The translations under genes were made by a program, and so were the position numbers. A model generated the notes under the pieces. That model searched no databases, was not told the origin of the DNA, and worked only from the letters and a program-made list of their open reading frames with translations. Below are positions 35,139-47,225 of a stretch of 64,000 bases of DNA, one piece after another. The stretch is from Pohlia nutans (Eukaryota; Streptophyta; Bryopsida; Bryales; Mniaceae): positions 10,010,713 through 10,074,712 of the forward strand of contig CM040093.1 in the NCBI GenBank assembly GCA_022496805.1, given 5' to 3'. Within the stretch, counting starts at the first letter, position 1. Every line of letters starts with the position of its first letter.

Positions 35139-35375
35139 TTAAAAATAAAACCGAGAATAAAAATATCACTAATAATAATATTTTTCACTTGAATTTTGAC
35201 GTTGTAGACATCTTGTGTTTTGAGAAAAGTACAGTATTACCGGTGAGTGAAAGGTTTCTCTCTTCATTGTTGCAAGAAAACAAAGTACAATTGATTGATT
35301 ACATCATGCAACAGCTCTTAAAATACTACATACGAAGGTTATTGAAACATTATTGTAACAAGAAGCTTTGCTTTT

Positions 35376-36214
35376 GGGTGTTGCATGGTACGGTTCACCA
35401 ATTTTTTTGTCGCAATGCACAACTTTGCAATGTTTTCAATTTTTTTAAATTTCATAGATAGAAATTGATGGTAGAAGTTATCAAAAAAATTGAACTACTT
35501 TTACTAAAGTGATGTCTTTCACCAATGCCAAATAAATAGAGGTTAAAAATAACATATATGCAATCTAAATTTAAATTAGAGTTTATGTAAAAAAGCTAAT
35601 GCTTTGTCGCAATACAAAAGTGCACTAAAAATTTCTAAAAAAGAAAAACTAGAGAATTGTGGATGGAATTTCGAGCTATAAAATTTTCCAATGTTCAAAT
35701 ATGTGAAGATAAAAATGTTTCAATTTTTGGGAATTTTTTGGGAATTTTTTCATTTTTTATTTGTAAATGTGATATTTTTGGTTTCTTTGAATTGTTTTCC
35801 TACTTTAAAAAACTTTTTGGATGGATTTATTTTTTGAATGTGCTTCAAAATGAAAATTTGAAAATGGTCTTATTTAAAAAAATTCAAATATAGAATAAAT
35901 TGTGGACTATATTTACATTCAAAGTTTGGTCATAAATTGGTAAAATTGTTATTAGAATGGGAGTTTTGATACTTAAAATCTTCAAGATGAAATCATTTTG
36001 ACAAACTAAGATTCTATTCTATGGTTAATATTTACCTAATTAAAAATTTTGGTTCATTTCATTTTCATTGTATCATTGCTACATATTTTATAAATTGGTT
36101 TAAAAGTTAGTTTTTTAAACAAAATGCACAATTGACACAAATATGCACTAGAAGGCACAATATTTCACAACCCAAAATTCCCTCAATGTGGTGAACCGTA
36201 CCATGCAAACACCC
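35376..36214. mobile_element. Inverted-repeat-bounded AT-rich segment
   Basis: GGGTGTTGCATGGTACGGTT at the left is inverted at 36189-36214, about 24 of 26 positions. The 790 bp between holds only short ORFs. It is probably a non-autonomous element of unknown class. Confidence 0.5.
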
Positions 36215-36603
36215 TTTATACCATTGTTTAGGCATCGTTTCAATACCAAAAGAAATATTGAAAAGATACACAATTGACATCATATGTTGGTTTTTTTCAT
36301 AGTTTCAATATTGATTTCACTACATGAATAGGTGTGTAAGAGATTGTGGGGATGGATTGTATAAGTGTTCTAGTGGTTACTTAGATGCTTCTACAATCCC
36401 TCTTTGTAATCTCTGATACATTCATTCTAGTCATTAAAACAATGTTATATTCCAGTTGTTTCAAACTTTCAATAAACTTTCAAATTTGAGATGTACTGAG
36501 ACGGCCATCTCAAACTTGGACAGTCACAAAAAGTAATCATTTTCCACATATTTCATATAAATAGAAGGATTTGTGCTTAGTTTTTACATGAAAAATGCAT
36601 TAA

Positions 36604-37165
36604 CCCCTAACTGCCCAACCATGCATATTTTGCATGATGTATAGTAGTAAATTTCGTTTTCTCATCCATCATGCACTTTTTGCAATGTGAAATTTTTACT
36701 GAATTTTTGATGGGAAGTTAACTTTATGTATGTGTGATCCGGTTAGAAAGGGGATGATTTATGAAACTTTTATGCCTCATTTCATGTTGCAGTGATTCAC
36801 CAAAAATTTCGAAGATTTTAGTCTAAATGTGCTCTTGAAAAAATTAATTCATAAAATTAAGCAACCAAAAAATCTCCAAAAATCGCTACACTTAGAGTAT
36901 TACATTTCAACTCATCACAACAAATTTCATCAAGAGATTTTCAATATCTTATTTGTAATCAAATTACAAAAGAATTTCAAATTTCAAATTTTATACAAAA
37001 ATATTGGTGATAGCAATCATAGATTCAACCGCATAGATAGAATATAAAATTCATAATGTACAACTTTCATTCAAACATCAAGTTCAAAATATCCCTCTTA
37101 GTTGCATTTTATAATGGATCTTTGCAAAACTGTCGAATTTGGAGAGAGGTGAAGATGTTTAGGGA
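36604..37165 (+). mobile_element. Family A TTAA element, copy 9
   Basis: TTAA lies at 36600-36603 and 37166-37169. The termini are CCCCTAACTGCCC and the inverse of TCCCTAAACATC. It is 562 bp and non-coding. Confidence 0.85.
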
Positions 37166-37551
37166 TTAAAGCAATTTAAATTTGGCAGTAATAAATGTAG
37201 TAATCGTTAAGCGTTGATTTTTATTTGTTTTTTCAAATCTGGATATAAGCGGTCTTTTTAAATGTAGTTGTGCGCTCTAAAAGACCACCTCAATCTAGAT
37301 TTGATTTTTTTGGGAGGTTTAACAATTACCGCACATGTCACGTGTTTAATTTACATTGTTTCAATGAATTTTTCATCTAAATAAAGCAAAAAGCCTTCTA
37401 TTTATTTAAAATTTGTGAAAACAATTACTTTTTGTGGCTTTCCAAATTTGAGATGGTATTCACGTATATATTATTGGAAACCCTATTTTGTGGTTGATAT
37501 TTTATATATTACTCAAAACTCCACTACACCCATTATAGTATTTAGTCCACA

Positions 37552-37712
37552 CCACACTAACTATTTACTCCAAACCACACTAACTATTCACTCCAAACCA
37601 CACTAATTATTCACTCCAAACCACACTAACTATTCACTCCAAACCACACTAACTATTCACTCCAAACCACACTAACTATTCACTCCAAACCACACTAACT
37701 ATTCACTCAAGG
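37552..37712 (+). repeat. 23-bp tandem repeat, 7 copies
   Basis: Units starting CCACACTAACTATTCACTCC recur at 37552, 37575, 37598, 37621, 37644, 37667 and 37690. They are almost identical, so the array is young or homogenised. Confidence 0.97.
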
Positions 37713-38099
37713 CTATAACTTTTTACGCAAGGCAATTTTTTTAACCAAGATTGAAGATTTTGATACTACTCATGTAGGAGAACATCTATAAAAGTACTTG
37801 GTAAAAATATTCATTCTACGTAAGAAAAAACAGTCATTATAAAACAATATAATGGGTGTAGTAACACCCAAGCTACCCAAGATGAAGGCCAAGGTCAATA
37901 AAAGATATTTCTAAACACAAATGAGATTTATTTTGGGGAACTTTTACGTGATGAGAAAGAGAATTTTGAAAACGATGCAAAAGCTTCTTTATTAAAATTA
38001 TTAAAATTATTATTATTATTTATTAGCCCTCCACCTACAGCATACAATACTGGTATGGACTAAATTGTATTGATTGATAAGTTCATTAATTTGTATTAA

Positions 38100-38313
38100 C
38101 CCTTAAAAGGACCTTGGGGTCCCTCTCTACAACCTGTATTTAGCTTTATAATTGCTCAATTGTGGTTTACTATACAAATTATGATATATCATTTGATATT
38201 GATATCACGATTGTTTTGTACTGAAAAGTGTTTGGTCATTGTTATTTTGATCAAATACCATCAAATACGGAATATACTATACAACTGCAAAGGGCTTTCG
38301 GGCCGTTCAAAGG
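38100..38313 (-). mobile_element. Family D TTAA element, copy 2, inverted
   Basis: TTAA lies at 38096-38099 and 38314-38317. The interior is the inverse of 12252-12468 (CAATTGTGGTTTA, GTGTTTGGTCATTGTTATTT). Confidence 0.8.
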
Positions 38314-38317
38314 TTAA

Positions 38318-39232
38318 CCCCTAAAGGATGTTGGGGTATTTTATACACTGGTAGTGTCATCATAGAGGTGATGCTAAGGGATGTAAAAGTGTGAATTTGG
38401 AGGGGAGATTTTTTGAGGAGGTGCATATCCATGCACTGTGCATATGGTGATTTTTAAGAGCATTTCCATCCGTTGCGGGATCATAAAACAATAATGTATT
38501 TTTTTAGTACACAACTCAAAATACGTAGAGAACGCCCTTTGAGTAGCCATATTTTTTTTTCCGCGTCACATATTATTAAATATTTTGTTTGTATATTTAG
38601 TTCCCATTCCAAGCTCCATTTCTCATATTTACAGTTTCTATCGATACCATAATCTTCGTGGTGAAATACCATCTGGAAGAACACATGCAGCCCTTTTTGG
38701 CATGCAACCTCCTTTAGGGTTAACAATCCAATAACTGAACTAATGGAGGACACCGATCTAAAAGATCCACAACAAAGTCCAGTATATCAAAGTATCTGTA
38801 CTACTGTAGGTAAGTAATATTTTGTACCCACTCACCATGGAAGTTCAGTTTCTTGTGGGAATCAATGTAGTACATTTTTGTTATCATTACACAGCAACTC
38901 CCCACTACTAGCACTAGTAAAGTAGTAAACCAAGGTATATTAACTTTGACTCATAAAATGCTTTTTTCTTGGTTCGTCTGTGGCACCAAAATCACATGAA
39001 AGAGGTTTAGTGCTGGGCTGCTAGCAACATTTTAAAGTAGTTCAACTAACTTACACTACATGATCATAGTGACAACACTACCTACCGAGTAATTATGGAA
39101 TAAAACCATGCTTAACATTTGGTTACCGGATGCTCAACATAACTGCCTAACTCTCAATGCATGAAGTTATTTACCCAAAGAATCAATGCCATGATGATTT
39201 ATTTAGAGTGTCAAAGTCTAGAGATTTTCAGG
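38318..39232. other. Unassigned intergenic sequence
   Basis: It starts CCCCTAAAGGATG after the TTAA, so one more TTAA-type left end may be here, but no partner was found. No gene. Confidence 0.3.
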
Positions 39233-39423
39233 ACACCGAAATCACCATATACTGTGGGTGCGCAAATGGCATGGGTACATTCGTTCATTTGGACAGATTC
39301 TCATCCATTTAAACAAAATTTCATCCAATATAGATGAATTTTATCACAATATTTGGATTTTTTTTTATATTAGTAAAGCCTCTTGTAAATACTGTGGGCC
39401 AGAGTATATGATGATTTGGGTGT
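39233..39423 (-). mobile_element. Family B MITE, copy 4, inverted
   Basis: ACACCGAAATCACCATATAC at the left and an eroded inverse (ATATGATGATTTGGGTGT) at the right. Confidence 0.7.
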
Positions 39424-40012
39424 ACTCACGTTTACATTAGACCACCAACATTGTTGGTTAGCAGCTGTCATACAAAATTTGTGACCTTGTGAATCCCTAA
39501 GGGCTAGTTTAGGCTATGGACCAAGAGCCGTGACCAAGAAAAATGGACTATTTTCATGGTCACACTTCATAAAAAATGCAATCTTTTAGGCTCTCGAACC
39601 TCTCACTAGGTGTAAATCAAACTTTGACTGGGAGGAATGATGATGCACCAAAATGAGAATGCTGATTTTTTTTTAATGTATGCCTACAAAGCCACCATAG
39701 TAACTATAGTCAAGTTGGAGGAAATCAAAAATCAAAAATCAAAATCAAAATGGTATTTTCTTGCCATGGTCTCATGGTTTTGCGGTGAGAGAGCCTTTTT
39801 GATTGGACTCATAGAAAAACAACTTGAACCATGAAACATTATCAGTTTTAACACTTTATAGGCATTTTAGAGCCTCAACACCCGTGGTCATTCTCTTCTT
39901 TTTCTACTAGTGTAAATCCAAGACGTCGTGGGACTAATTCATATGTCAATAAGATATTTTAGAGAGCCTAAGACTACTTTTGGATTTGTAGTCTAATTTG
40001 GCCCAAAATATT
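39424..40012. other. Unassigned, with one CACTA-like end
   Basis: The inverse of CACTAGTAGAAAAAGAAGAG lies at 39893-39912, like a right-hand CACTA terminus. A left partner was not found. Confidence 0.3.
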
Positions 40013-40259
40013 GTAGCTTCCTAGTAGCTTGGTCAAAAATAATAATAATTAAAAGGGTGCCTAAATTTATGAGAAATTACTGACCTAATTTTCCCATATA
40101 TTAAAAATAAATAAATATTAAAAGGCCAATATTTTTAATATTATTATTTTTAATATTATTTCCCGATTTTAATAAATTATTTTACATGTTGTTTGACTAT
40201 TTTTTGCACTTTAATTAATTATTAAGCAGAAAGCTACCCAAACTGCTAGGAAGCTACAC
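40013..40259. mobile_element. MITE with inverted termini GTAGCTTCCTAG
   Basis: GTAGCTTCCTAGTAGCTTGG at the left; the inverse (AGCTACCCAAACTGCTAGGAAGCTAC region) ends at 40259. The AT-rich interior is about 200 bp. Confidence 0.65.
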
Positions 40260-40479
40260 TACCCTAAATGAAACCAGTGGACCACTTCACTTTTGAGTGC
40301 GATAAACATTCATTTTTTGGTCTGGTCTATCAAAACTAGTTTCCAAAGTGATGTTTGTAATTTATTGTTGTGCAATGGAAACAAAGCATCCATTTGTTTA
40401 AAAAAAAAAACGGTTTCCAAATGGAAGCATTGAGCCCAAATTTCTCATTTTATCAACCTTTAACCTTTAAAACCCTTAA

Positions 40480-41047
40480 CCCCTAACTGCCCAAGCAGGC
40501 GTTTTTGGCCTGATGTACAGATTTCATCCGTATTTTCTCATCCGTCATGCGCTTTTTGTGGTGTGATTTTTTTACTGAATTTTTTATGGGAAGTTAACTT
40601 CATGTATGTGTGATCCGATCGAAAAGGAAATAATTTTTGAAAAAATTATGCCTCATTTTGTGTTGTAGTGTTTCACCGAAAATCTTGAAGATTTTGGTCT
40701 AAAAGTGTTCATGAAAAAAAAACTATTAAAATCAAGCATCCAAAAAATCTCCAAAAATCACTACACCTAAAGTACTACATTATAACCCATCACAACAAAT
40801 TTCATCCACATATTGTCAATATCTTGTTCGTAATTGAATTACAAAGTAATTTTTTATTTTATGTTTCAAAATTTATAAAAAAAGATTAGTGATAGTAGTC
40901 ATAGATCTAACTGTATAGATAGAATCTAAAATAAAAAATGTATAACTTTTATTCATACATCAAGTTCTAAATATTCATATTAATTGCATTTTATAATGCA
41001 TCTTTGCAAAACTGCCTGAACTGGACGTAGGTGAGGACGTTTAGGGG
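40480..41047 (+). mobile_element. Family A TTAA element, copy 10
   Basis: TTAA lies at 40476-40479 and 41048-41051. The termini are CCCCTAACTGCCC and CCCCTAAACGTCC. Confidence 0.85.
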
Positions 41048-41051
41048 TTAA

Positions 41052-41582
41052 GCGTGCATACTATAATTATCCATTCAAATCTCATCGATTCTTCACATTC
41101 TAAAATATATTATATTTTTCCGATATTTTTCTCATACAAGGTATTATTAAACCAATTTATCTTGAATTTCCATAATTATTTAAATAAAAATAAATTTTAT
41201 AAGATTTTTCAAATTTTTCTTCTTGTAAAAATCATAGTAATTACAAAAATTCTTAAAATAGTATTAATTTTTTAGGAGGAATGTCAATAATGGTGATGAA
41301 CAACAAGGTATAGGTGGCATACTTCTTGAGCTTACATAAAAAGAAATTCAATAGAAAAACATTTACTGCAGTGTCTATTGGAATTTTAGGATTTTGAGCT
41401 TTGAAGTGTTGTAAAAAACGCAATTTTAAATTATTGAAGAATGGTAAATTGGACTAGAAAGTAGAAGCTAGCCCCTACACTTTCCTAGTTGAGACCACTT
41501 TCATTTGAAATTAGGAACTAGGGGAAAATCAGCGTTTGACTGAAAAAGGACCAAACATAGCCCCACGGGGCTTTTTGCACGC
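41052..41582. other. Unassigned AT-rich sequence
   Basis: Short ORFs only, with no repeat recognised. Confidence 0.3.
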
Positions 41583-41586
41583 TTAA

Positions 41587-42126
41587 CCCTTTGACACGCT
41601 TGCGTTCATATAATGAATGATGGACATATTGCTACCTTTTTCTTGACTACATTATGTAGAGTTTTTCATTCATTCAAATTTCTCTTGGTTTTTTTGCTAG
41701 TTGACTATCATTTGTAAGTATGGATCTTGAAATTAAGATATTGTGATTATTTTTTTAAATAAAAAAATTGGTTTATGTCAAGTTTCATTCTTATTTCAAA
41801 AAGTGAGACATGAAACATGATTTTCCAAAATAAGTAGAATCAAATAATGGAAATCATACCATCTCGTAGTGCATGTTACTTATTCCAAATCCATTACAAA
41901 TTAAACCTTTTTTTTGGTTGATTTGGGATTTTAAACTCAATTTCAAAAGTGAACCTTGAAAATTTAATTACATTTTATTAATTAAAAAATATGATTTATC
42001 CAACTATACAAATGTGATCTTCACATTGACATTTACAACTTTTCTTTGTACATCAGATTTCCATTTTTGTTATTCACCATTTGAACATTTTATAAAGTAT
42101 CTTCAAAATCAATGTTGAATCGGGAC
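41587..42126 (-). mobile_element. Family G TTAA element, copy 4
   Basis: TTAA lies at 41583-41586. The right boundary site is mutated to TTCA (42127-42130) and abuts the next element. The interior is the inverse of G1. Confidence 0.75.
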
Positions 42127-42130
42127 TTCA

Positions 42131-42727
42131 ACCCTTAAATGTTCTCACTCTCTTTAGATTTGGCAGTTTCTCAAAGACGCATTATAAAATAAAACTAGAA
42201 GGGATATTTTCAACTTGATGATTGAATAAAAGTTGTACATTGAATATTGATGAATAAAAGTTGTACATTATCAATTTTAGATTCTATCCATACGGTTAGA
42301 TTTGCGATTGCTATCACCAATATTTGTGTATAAAATTTCAAACTTAAAATTTAAAACTCTTTTGTAATATGATTACGAATAAGATATTGACAATCTAATA
42401 ATGAGATTTGTTGTGATGGGTTGGAATGTAATACTCTAAGTGTAGTGATTTTTGGAGATTTTTTGTTTGCTTAATTTTAGTAGTTGACTTTTTCAAGAGC
42501 ACTTTTAGACTAAAATCTTTGGAATTTTGGGTGGAACACTACAACATGAAATGAGGCATAAAAATTTCACAGATCATCCCCTTTCTAATCGGATCACACA
42601 TGCACAAAGCTAACTTCCCATAAAAGTTTCAGTAAAAAATCCACACTGCAAAAAGTGCATGATGGATGAGAAAACGTATTTCAAATTCGTACATCATGCA
42701 AAATATGCATGGTTGGGTGGTTAAGGG
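42131..42727 (-). mobile_element. Family A TTAA element, copy 5
   Basis: The right TTAA is 42728-42731. A local duplication of TGAATAAAAGTTGTACATT (around 42225-42265) accounts for part of its greater length. Confidence 0.75.
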
Positions 42728-42746
42728 TTAAAGGGCTAAGGGTTAA

Positions 42747-43295
42747 CCTCTAAACACTCAATGACCATTTTCTAGTTGCTGCCGAATTTAACAGGCTACC
42801 CGAAACAAACAAAAAAATGATTTTGAAAACATAAAAAATATTTTAAAATACTATATCAAATCCACTTTCCAACGCAATTTGAATTACGTCAATCGGAGTT
42901 AAACTCCATTTGGGAGAAATTTTCAAAGTGGATCACCTCAACATTGTCTTGGTGTTATAAATTTTGCTATTTGGGGAAAGTAATGATGTTCCCTGCATCA
43001 TATCTTTAGTTTTTTTGAAGTTTACAATAGGTAATCCAAGTTTAACCAATCATGCTTAATTTTAAATTTTAATATTTGTATAATTATAATTATAATTTAT
43101 ACAAATATTCAAAGGATAATGCTTTTAAATTCATTAAAAAAAATTGATAGTTATTTTTCAAAGTTTGACTGTGTAGATAGTTTGTAGTGATGATGCCCTA
43201 TATTTTGTCTATTTAACCAAACTTCATCAAACATATGGAAGACACATATTATAACACATCTATGTTTTGTCCAATAGCCTTCAAACTTTTAGGGG
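42747..43295 (+). mobile_element. Family F TTAA element, copy 2
   Basis: TTAA lies at 42743-42746 and 43296-43299. The termini CCTCTAAACACTC and CCCCTAAAAGTTT are inverted repeats over the first bases. Confidence 0.75.
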
Positions 43296-43299
43296 TTAA

Positions 43300-43534
43300 A
43301 GGACTTTGCAAGCTCCACGGGCTTGATAGTATTTTGAGAGAATCTTGCTCATAACTTCTACTCCGTTGTATCAAATGGGGTGTTTTAAATGTCAAACCGA
43401 GCACATTGGAAGAATCTATACTTCTTTCAAATATAACCAAAGTCAATTAGACAAAGAATCATGCTTAAAATGCCAAAATGGAGGTTAAAAGAGATTTTGG
43501 GTGTGGAGTCGGGTAAGCATATGTCCTTCAAGGG
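43300..43534. mobile_element. Possible TTAA element next to copy F2
   Basis: It lies between TTAA 43296-43299 and 43535-43538. The start AGGACTTTGC and the end TGTCCTTCAAGGG are only weakly inverted. It is a single copy, so the call rests mainly on the flanking TTAA sites. Confidence 0.3.
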
Positions 43535-43822
43535 TTAATGCAACGTTGGGGTTAGTGACTACAACATGTTGGTTTCTATGTTTCTCTTTTAAAACTCAAC
43601 AAAATTGCTCATTACACAAGAATCCTCTCAATCAACTATTACACAACATCTCCATACACTATATGGTTCTACTTGTTAATTGTGAACTTCTAAAGCAGAA
43701 TGAGCTAATACCAAACACCTACTCCAAATGCGTGTCCTAATACCTTTAGATGATAAATAGATACTTGTTGTCACGCATACATGTAGGGCACGGGTTTAGA
43801 ACGTCTACCAATTGAACTTTAA

Positions 43823-44047
43823 CCCTTCAAGGACCAAGGACTCATGGATATAAAATGACAAATTCAATCAATTATATTGTCTAAAATATAATTCAGACGG
43901 GACCAAATTTAATGTCATCAACATCAGTGAAGAACAATATGGTCAAAAAATATACAAATTTGAACAAAAAGAAGTTCACATAGGACCAACTCAAAACTGC
44001 TTAAAAGAACAATGAGGCAGAACTTAGGCTTCTTGGTCCATCAGGGG
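43823..44047 (+). mobile_element. Family K TTAA element, copy 4
   Basis: TTAA lies at 43819-43822 and 44048-44051. The ends are CCCTTCAAGGACCAAGGA and CCCCTGATGGACCAAGAA. Confidence 0.8.
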
Positions 44048-44271
44048 TTAAACTCTCATAACTTTTGAATACTCTCTCAAAAATTCTGCTGGAATATTGT
44101 CTCCACTGTTCCTGTTCCTGTAACTTCATAACGATGATTGGCATTCACATGAATCACCGCTGTGGCAATCTGTAACTCCGCCCCAAAACTATGTATGTAT
44201 AAAAGAAAATGAAGCATTTCAGAAAGCAAACAAACAAACTTCCACTGCTGTCCCTCAAGACATCACTCACC

Positions 44272-44472
44272 CCTAAAGCACCAAAAGATCAGGGTCTTCA
44301 AGATGACTACTTGGATTCATCATATTATGAAAATCATAACTCAAATGGGACCATATTTTATATCACCAGAATCACTGGTCAAACAAGAAATAAAATTGGA
44401 CAAAAGAATGTCTCTATACAACCCACTCAAAAGCTCTAAGAGTGAACATGAAGCCCAATTTGGCCCTTTTGA
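44272..44472 (+). mobile_element. Family K TTAA element, copy 5
   Basis: CACCCCTAAAGCACC opens it and TTTGGCCCTTTTGAA closes it before TTAA at 44473-44476. The interior follows K with many changes; the left TTAA is lost. Confidence 0.6.
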
Positions 44473-44877
44473 ATTAACCAGTACTCACAATTATGTAATG
44501 CCATGCTTCAGTGCTTCTTTAGAAAATTAATTAAAACTCCTAAAGAATGGAAAGATCATTCATGCAAAAAAAAACTCCCATAAACTGCAATAGAGTACCC
44601 TTCTCAAAGACAACAAACTTCAGTCAAAAGCAGATTATGTATTTCATCTTTGAATGCTCATTCCAAGTGGATTGATCTCAATCTGCACTAAAAACACAAA
44701 CACATGCATCTCTTTTCAACAATTATATTCTATATAAAAATATATGTTAATTATTACAATTTATGTACAATGGATTTGATTAATCCATGATGTTTATATG
44801 TCTCTAAAAGTCTATTGTACATTCCAAATCTATGATTCATTGGTTGGAATTCATGACATCTTGTTTTCAAACAAATT

Positions 44878-45843
44878 TCAAAAGTCTAGAATCCCCTCTC
44901 CATTCCAAGTGTTTGTGTTATAGTTTTGAAGGGCTTCATCAATACAAGAGGTGTTAAAGTTTTGGAACGCTTCATCAAACGCTTCATCAAGGTTGACAAA
45001 ATCGAGCTTTGTGTCCTCAATGGGCCAACTATTGCCAACACTCGACTCCAAATACTCTTCATGATCAAGCCCCGGCAACACTTGGCATGGCTCAACAACA
45101 GTAGGGATCCTTGGACATGATTCGCTCCCAACGCCCCAACTACTTTCAAGTTGTTGCTCCTCCATCATACTCATGTTTTGGCCTAAATATACGCCATTTT
45201 CGTCACATGAACTTGAAGCTTCAAGTAATAAGTCCATCATGGGATGTGAATCATCTTCATTTGCGTTGATCATGTAATCGTTGTGTGTAGGAATAGGGGC
45301 CGGCCATGAAGTGGAAATTGTGGAAGATTCACTACTTTCAAGCTTTTCTTGATCAATGATTTCTTGTTCTAGATCCATTCCAAACTCACGGTCACTTTCA
45401 TCCTCACAAGTGTTTGTGATGTTGACACCGTTTTGTTTTGTTTTTTTGCTTTGTTTGGTTACCGTGTGTGATAAACACCTTTCATGGCCTTCTTCCACCA
45501 AGCGCATTTGAAATTGAAGCTTGCAACTTAAGCATTTGAAGCGGGGTTGCGACAATGAGCGATTATTGTAATACTTGAAGGCTGCATTGTTGGCCACTCC
45601 ACAATGAGGACATTGTCGGTACAGACCTTGCAATTCTTTTGGGTCTTGGTTTCTCTTCTTCATGTAGATTTTGCCTCTGGCTCGCTTGTGAGAGCCCCCA
45701 GTGAACAACTTGGAGCAATTGGGACATTGATAGCGTGGTTGATTGGTTTTTTTGTTGTCAAAATACTTGAATTTAAAAGTAGTAGACTCAAAGCCACAAA
45801 AATAGCATTGTTCCATGGAGAGGTTCTCAGTGCAGGGTGCCAT
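44878..45843 (-). CDS. Double Dof-like zinc-finger protein
   Basis: Single-exon gene, 321 codons, ATG at 45841-45843. Two similar zinc-binding units lie in tandem. Finger 1 has Cys13, 16, 40 and 43 (C-x2-C-x23-C-x2-C) with NQPRYQCPNC and a trailing FTGG. Finger 2 has Cys78, 81, 104 and 107 (C-x2-C-x22-C-x2-C) with YYNNRSLSQPRFKC. The Dof consensus is C-x2-C-x21-C-x2-C with YYNNYSLSQPRYFC, so finger 2 is very Dof-like and finger 1 more divergent. A Lys/Arg-rich linker (KRARGKIYMKKRNQ) may serve in nuclear import or DNA contact. Residues 140-321 are acidic and Ser/Asn-rich, ending in two imperfect DEAFQNFNTS/DEALQNYNTN repeats typical of activation tails. The likely role is a nuclear DNA-binding regulator. 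A pyrimidine-rich leader and a TATA box lie upstream. Ordinary Dof factors have one finger. Confidence 0.75.
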   Translation of the reverse strand: MAPCTENLSMEQCYFCGFESTTFKFKYFDNKKTNQPRYQCPNCSKLFTGGSHKRARGKIYMKKRNQDPKELQGLYRQCPHCGVANNAAFKYYNNRSLSQPRFKCLSCKLQFQMRLVEEGHERCLSHTVTKQSKKTKQNGVNITNTCEDESDREFGMDLEQEIIDQEKLESSESSTISTSWPAPIPTHNDYMINANEDDSHPMMDLLLEASSSCDENGVYLGQNMSMMEEQQLESSWGVGSESCPRIPTVVEPCQVLPGLDHEEYLESSVGNSWPIEDTKLDFVNLDEAFDEAFQNFNTSCIDEALQNYNTNTWNGEGILDF

Positions 45844-45850
45844 TTTGGGC

Positions 45851-45893
45851 TATATATAAAAAATAAAAAATAAAAAAATAAAAAAATAAAAAA
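45851..45893. repeat. AAAAAAT microsatellite in the leader of the Dof-like gene
   Basis: TATATATAAAAAATA then four AAAAAAT units sit 8-50 bp upstream of the start codon. They are too close to be the core promoter and are probably leader sequence. Confidence 0.85.
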
Positions 45894-46057
45894 AGGAGAG
45901 AATCAACCGGACAGAGAAGAAATTGAGAATGGGAGTGAGAAGTGACTGAAAAGGGAGTGAGTACAGAGAGGGGGAATGAGCACAGAGAAAAGCAAAGAGT
46001 AGGTGGGGAGGAAGAGCACAGAGTAGAGTGCTCTTGAAAGATAGAGACAATCAAGAA

Positions 46058-46144
46058 CAATGAAGCTAGTGACTTAGTGCTGAGCTTAGGTGAAGCTAGT
46101 GACTTAGTGGTTACTTAGTGAAGCTACTGACTTAGTGACTTAGC
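46058..46144. repeat. Short tandem repeat, GTGAAGCTAGTGACTTAGTG-type
   Basis: Three to four imperfect copies of GAAGCTA(G/C)TGACTTAGTG lie within the presumed leader of the Dof-like gene. Confidence 0.8.
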
Positions 46145-46427
46145 CAGAGAATGCATTCGAGAACCTGCTGAGCTGTAGAGACTGTTGTATCAATATACGT
46201 GTACAAGAAATCGGCTGCACATGTGACGTTGCAAACAATCTTCAATGCGCTTGGATTAATAGGCTAGCTGACTCACTCATGAAGCACAGAAAGTAGAGTA
46301 GAGGGTATTGAGCAGAGTGAAAATGAATTAAATGAATGGAAAGAAAATGCAAGAAGAGAGGAAGAGAGGAAGGGAGAGCATAGAGAATGTGAGTGCAAGA
46401 ATGAGTGCAAGAACAAGAGAGATGTTC

Positions 46428-46436
46428 TATTTATAG
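46428..46436 (-). promoter_or_regulatory. TATA box of the Dof-like gene
   Basis: On the minus strand the sequence reads CTATAAATAG, a canonical plant TATA box. It would place transcription start near 46400 and give a leader of about 550 nt, which is long but pyrimidine-rich as plant leaders often are. Confidence 0.55.
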
Positions 46437-46459
46437 CATAGGCCTACCAATAAGATTAA

Positions 46460-46700
46460 TTCTTAAGATCAATGGTGGAAATTTAAAGTTGAAAAATGAA
46501 TGGTTGAGAACTAAGAAGATCCAATGGTTGAGAATTAATGCCACATAATCAATGGTAGATTCTAGAATGGGGATGAAAAAGCAATGATTGAGAATGAAAA
46601 AGCAATGGTTGGGAATCAAGGATGTAAAATCAATGGTTGGGAATCAATGATGAAAAGGTTGGAAAGCAAGGATGAAAAATCGATGGTTGGGAATTACGAA
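46460..46700. repeat. Degenerate minisatellite upstream of the Dof-like gene
   Basis: Imperfect units of about 25-30 bp around AATGGTTGGGAATCAA and GATGAAAAA recur about eight times immediately upstream of the TATA box. Confidence 0.75.
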
Positions 46701-47225
46701 TGAAATAATTTAAGATGAGAATGGAGATTGGAGAACTAAGGAAAAATATTAAACGCTGGCAATTAATATGTTTTAAATTGTCATTTGAGAACTTAAGATT
46801 TTCAAGTTTACCATAAAATACAAGATGATAAAAAGATATTATCCAAACTAAAAATATTGAATACATTTACAAAAAATGAACAGCTTAAAAATAATATGAA
46901 TTATATATGTATGTATGTATGTATTTTCACTATATATACATATTGGACCTGGCCATTTAGATCGGCAAAAATAATTATAAAATGAGAAGCCCAAATTTTT
47001 AGGAAATTATTTCTTTCAAAAAAATATTATTTTCTATGTTTTAAAACAAAATTTTAGAGAATATTTCCATTATTTCATTTTTTTTTAAAAATAATCCGTA
47101 GGAGTTGCCAATTTTGATAGTGAAGTACAATATATACTATTTTTCAAAAAGTATTCAATTTAGCCTTTATTATGGTTTTTAGATTTATATTTTGAATTGT
47201 ATTATATAATTTGGTTGCAAAATCA
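46701..47225. other. AT-rich, unassigned
   Basis: It includes a (TATG)4 run near 46905-46925. No gene. Confidence 0.35.

Noticed and set aside
35189..35461. 90-codon ORF
   Set aside because: AT-rich composition, no recognisable motif, and it runs across an inverted-repeat boundary at 35376.
37552..37712. Possible CRISPR-like or satellite array
   Set aside because: The 23-bp units are directly adjacent without spacers, and only seven copies exist; it is a simple minisatellite.
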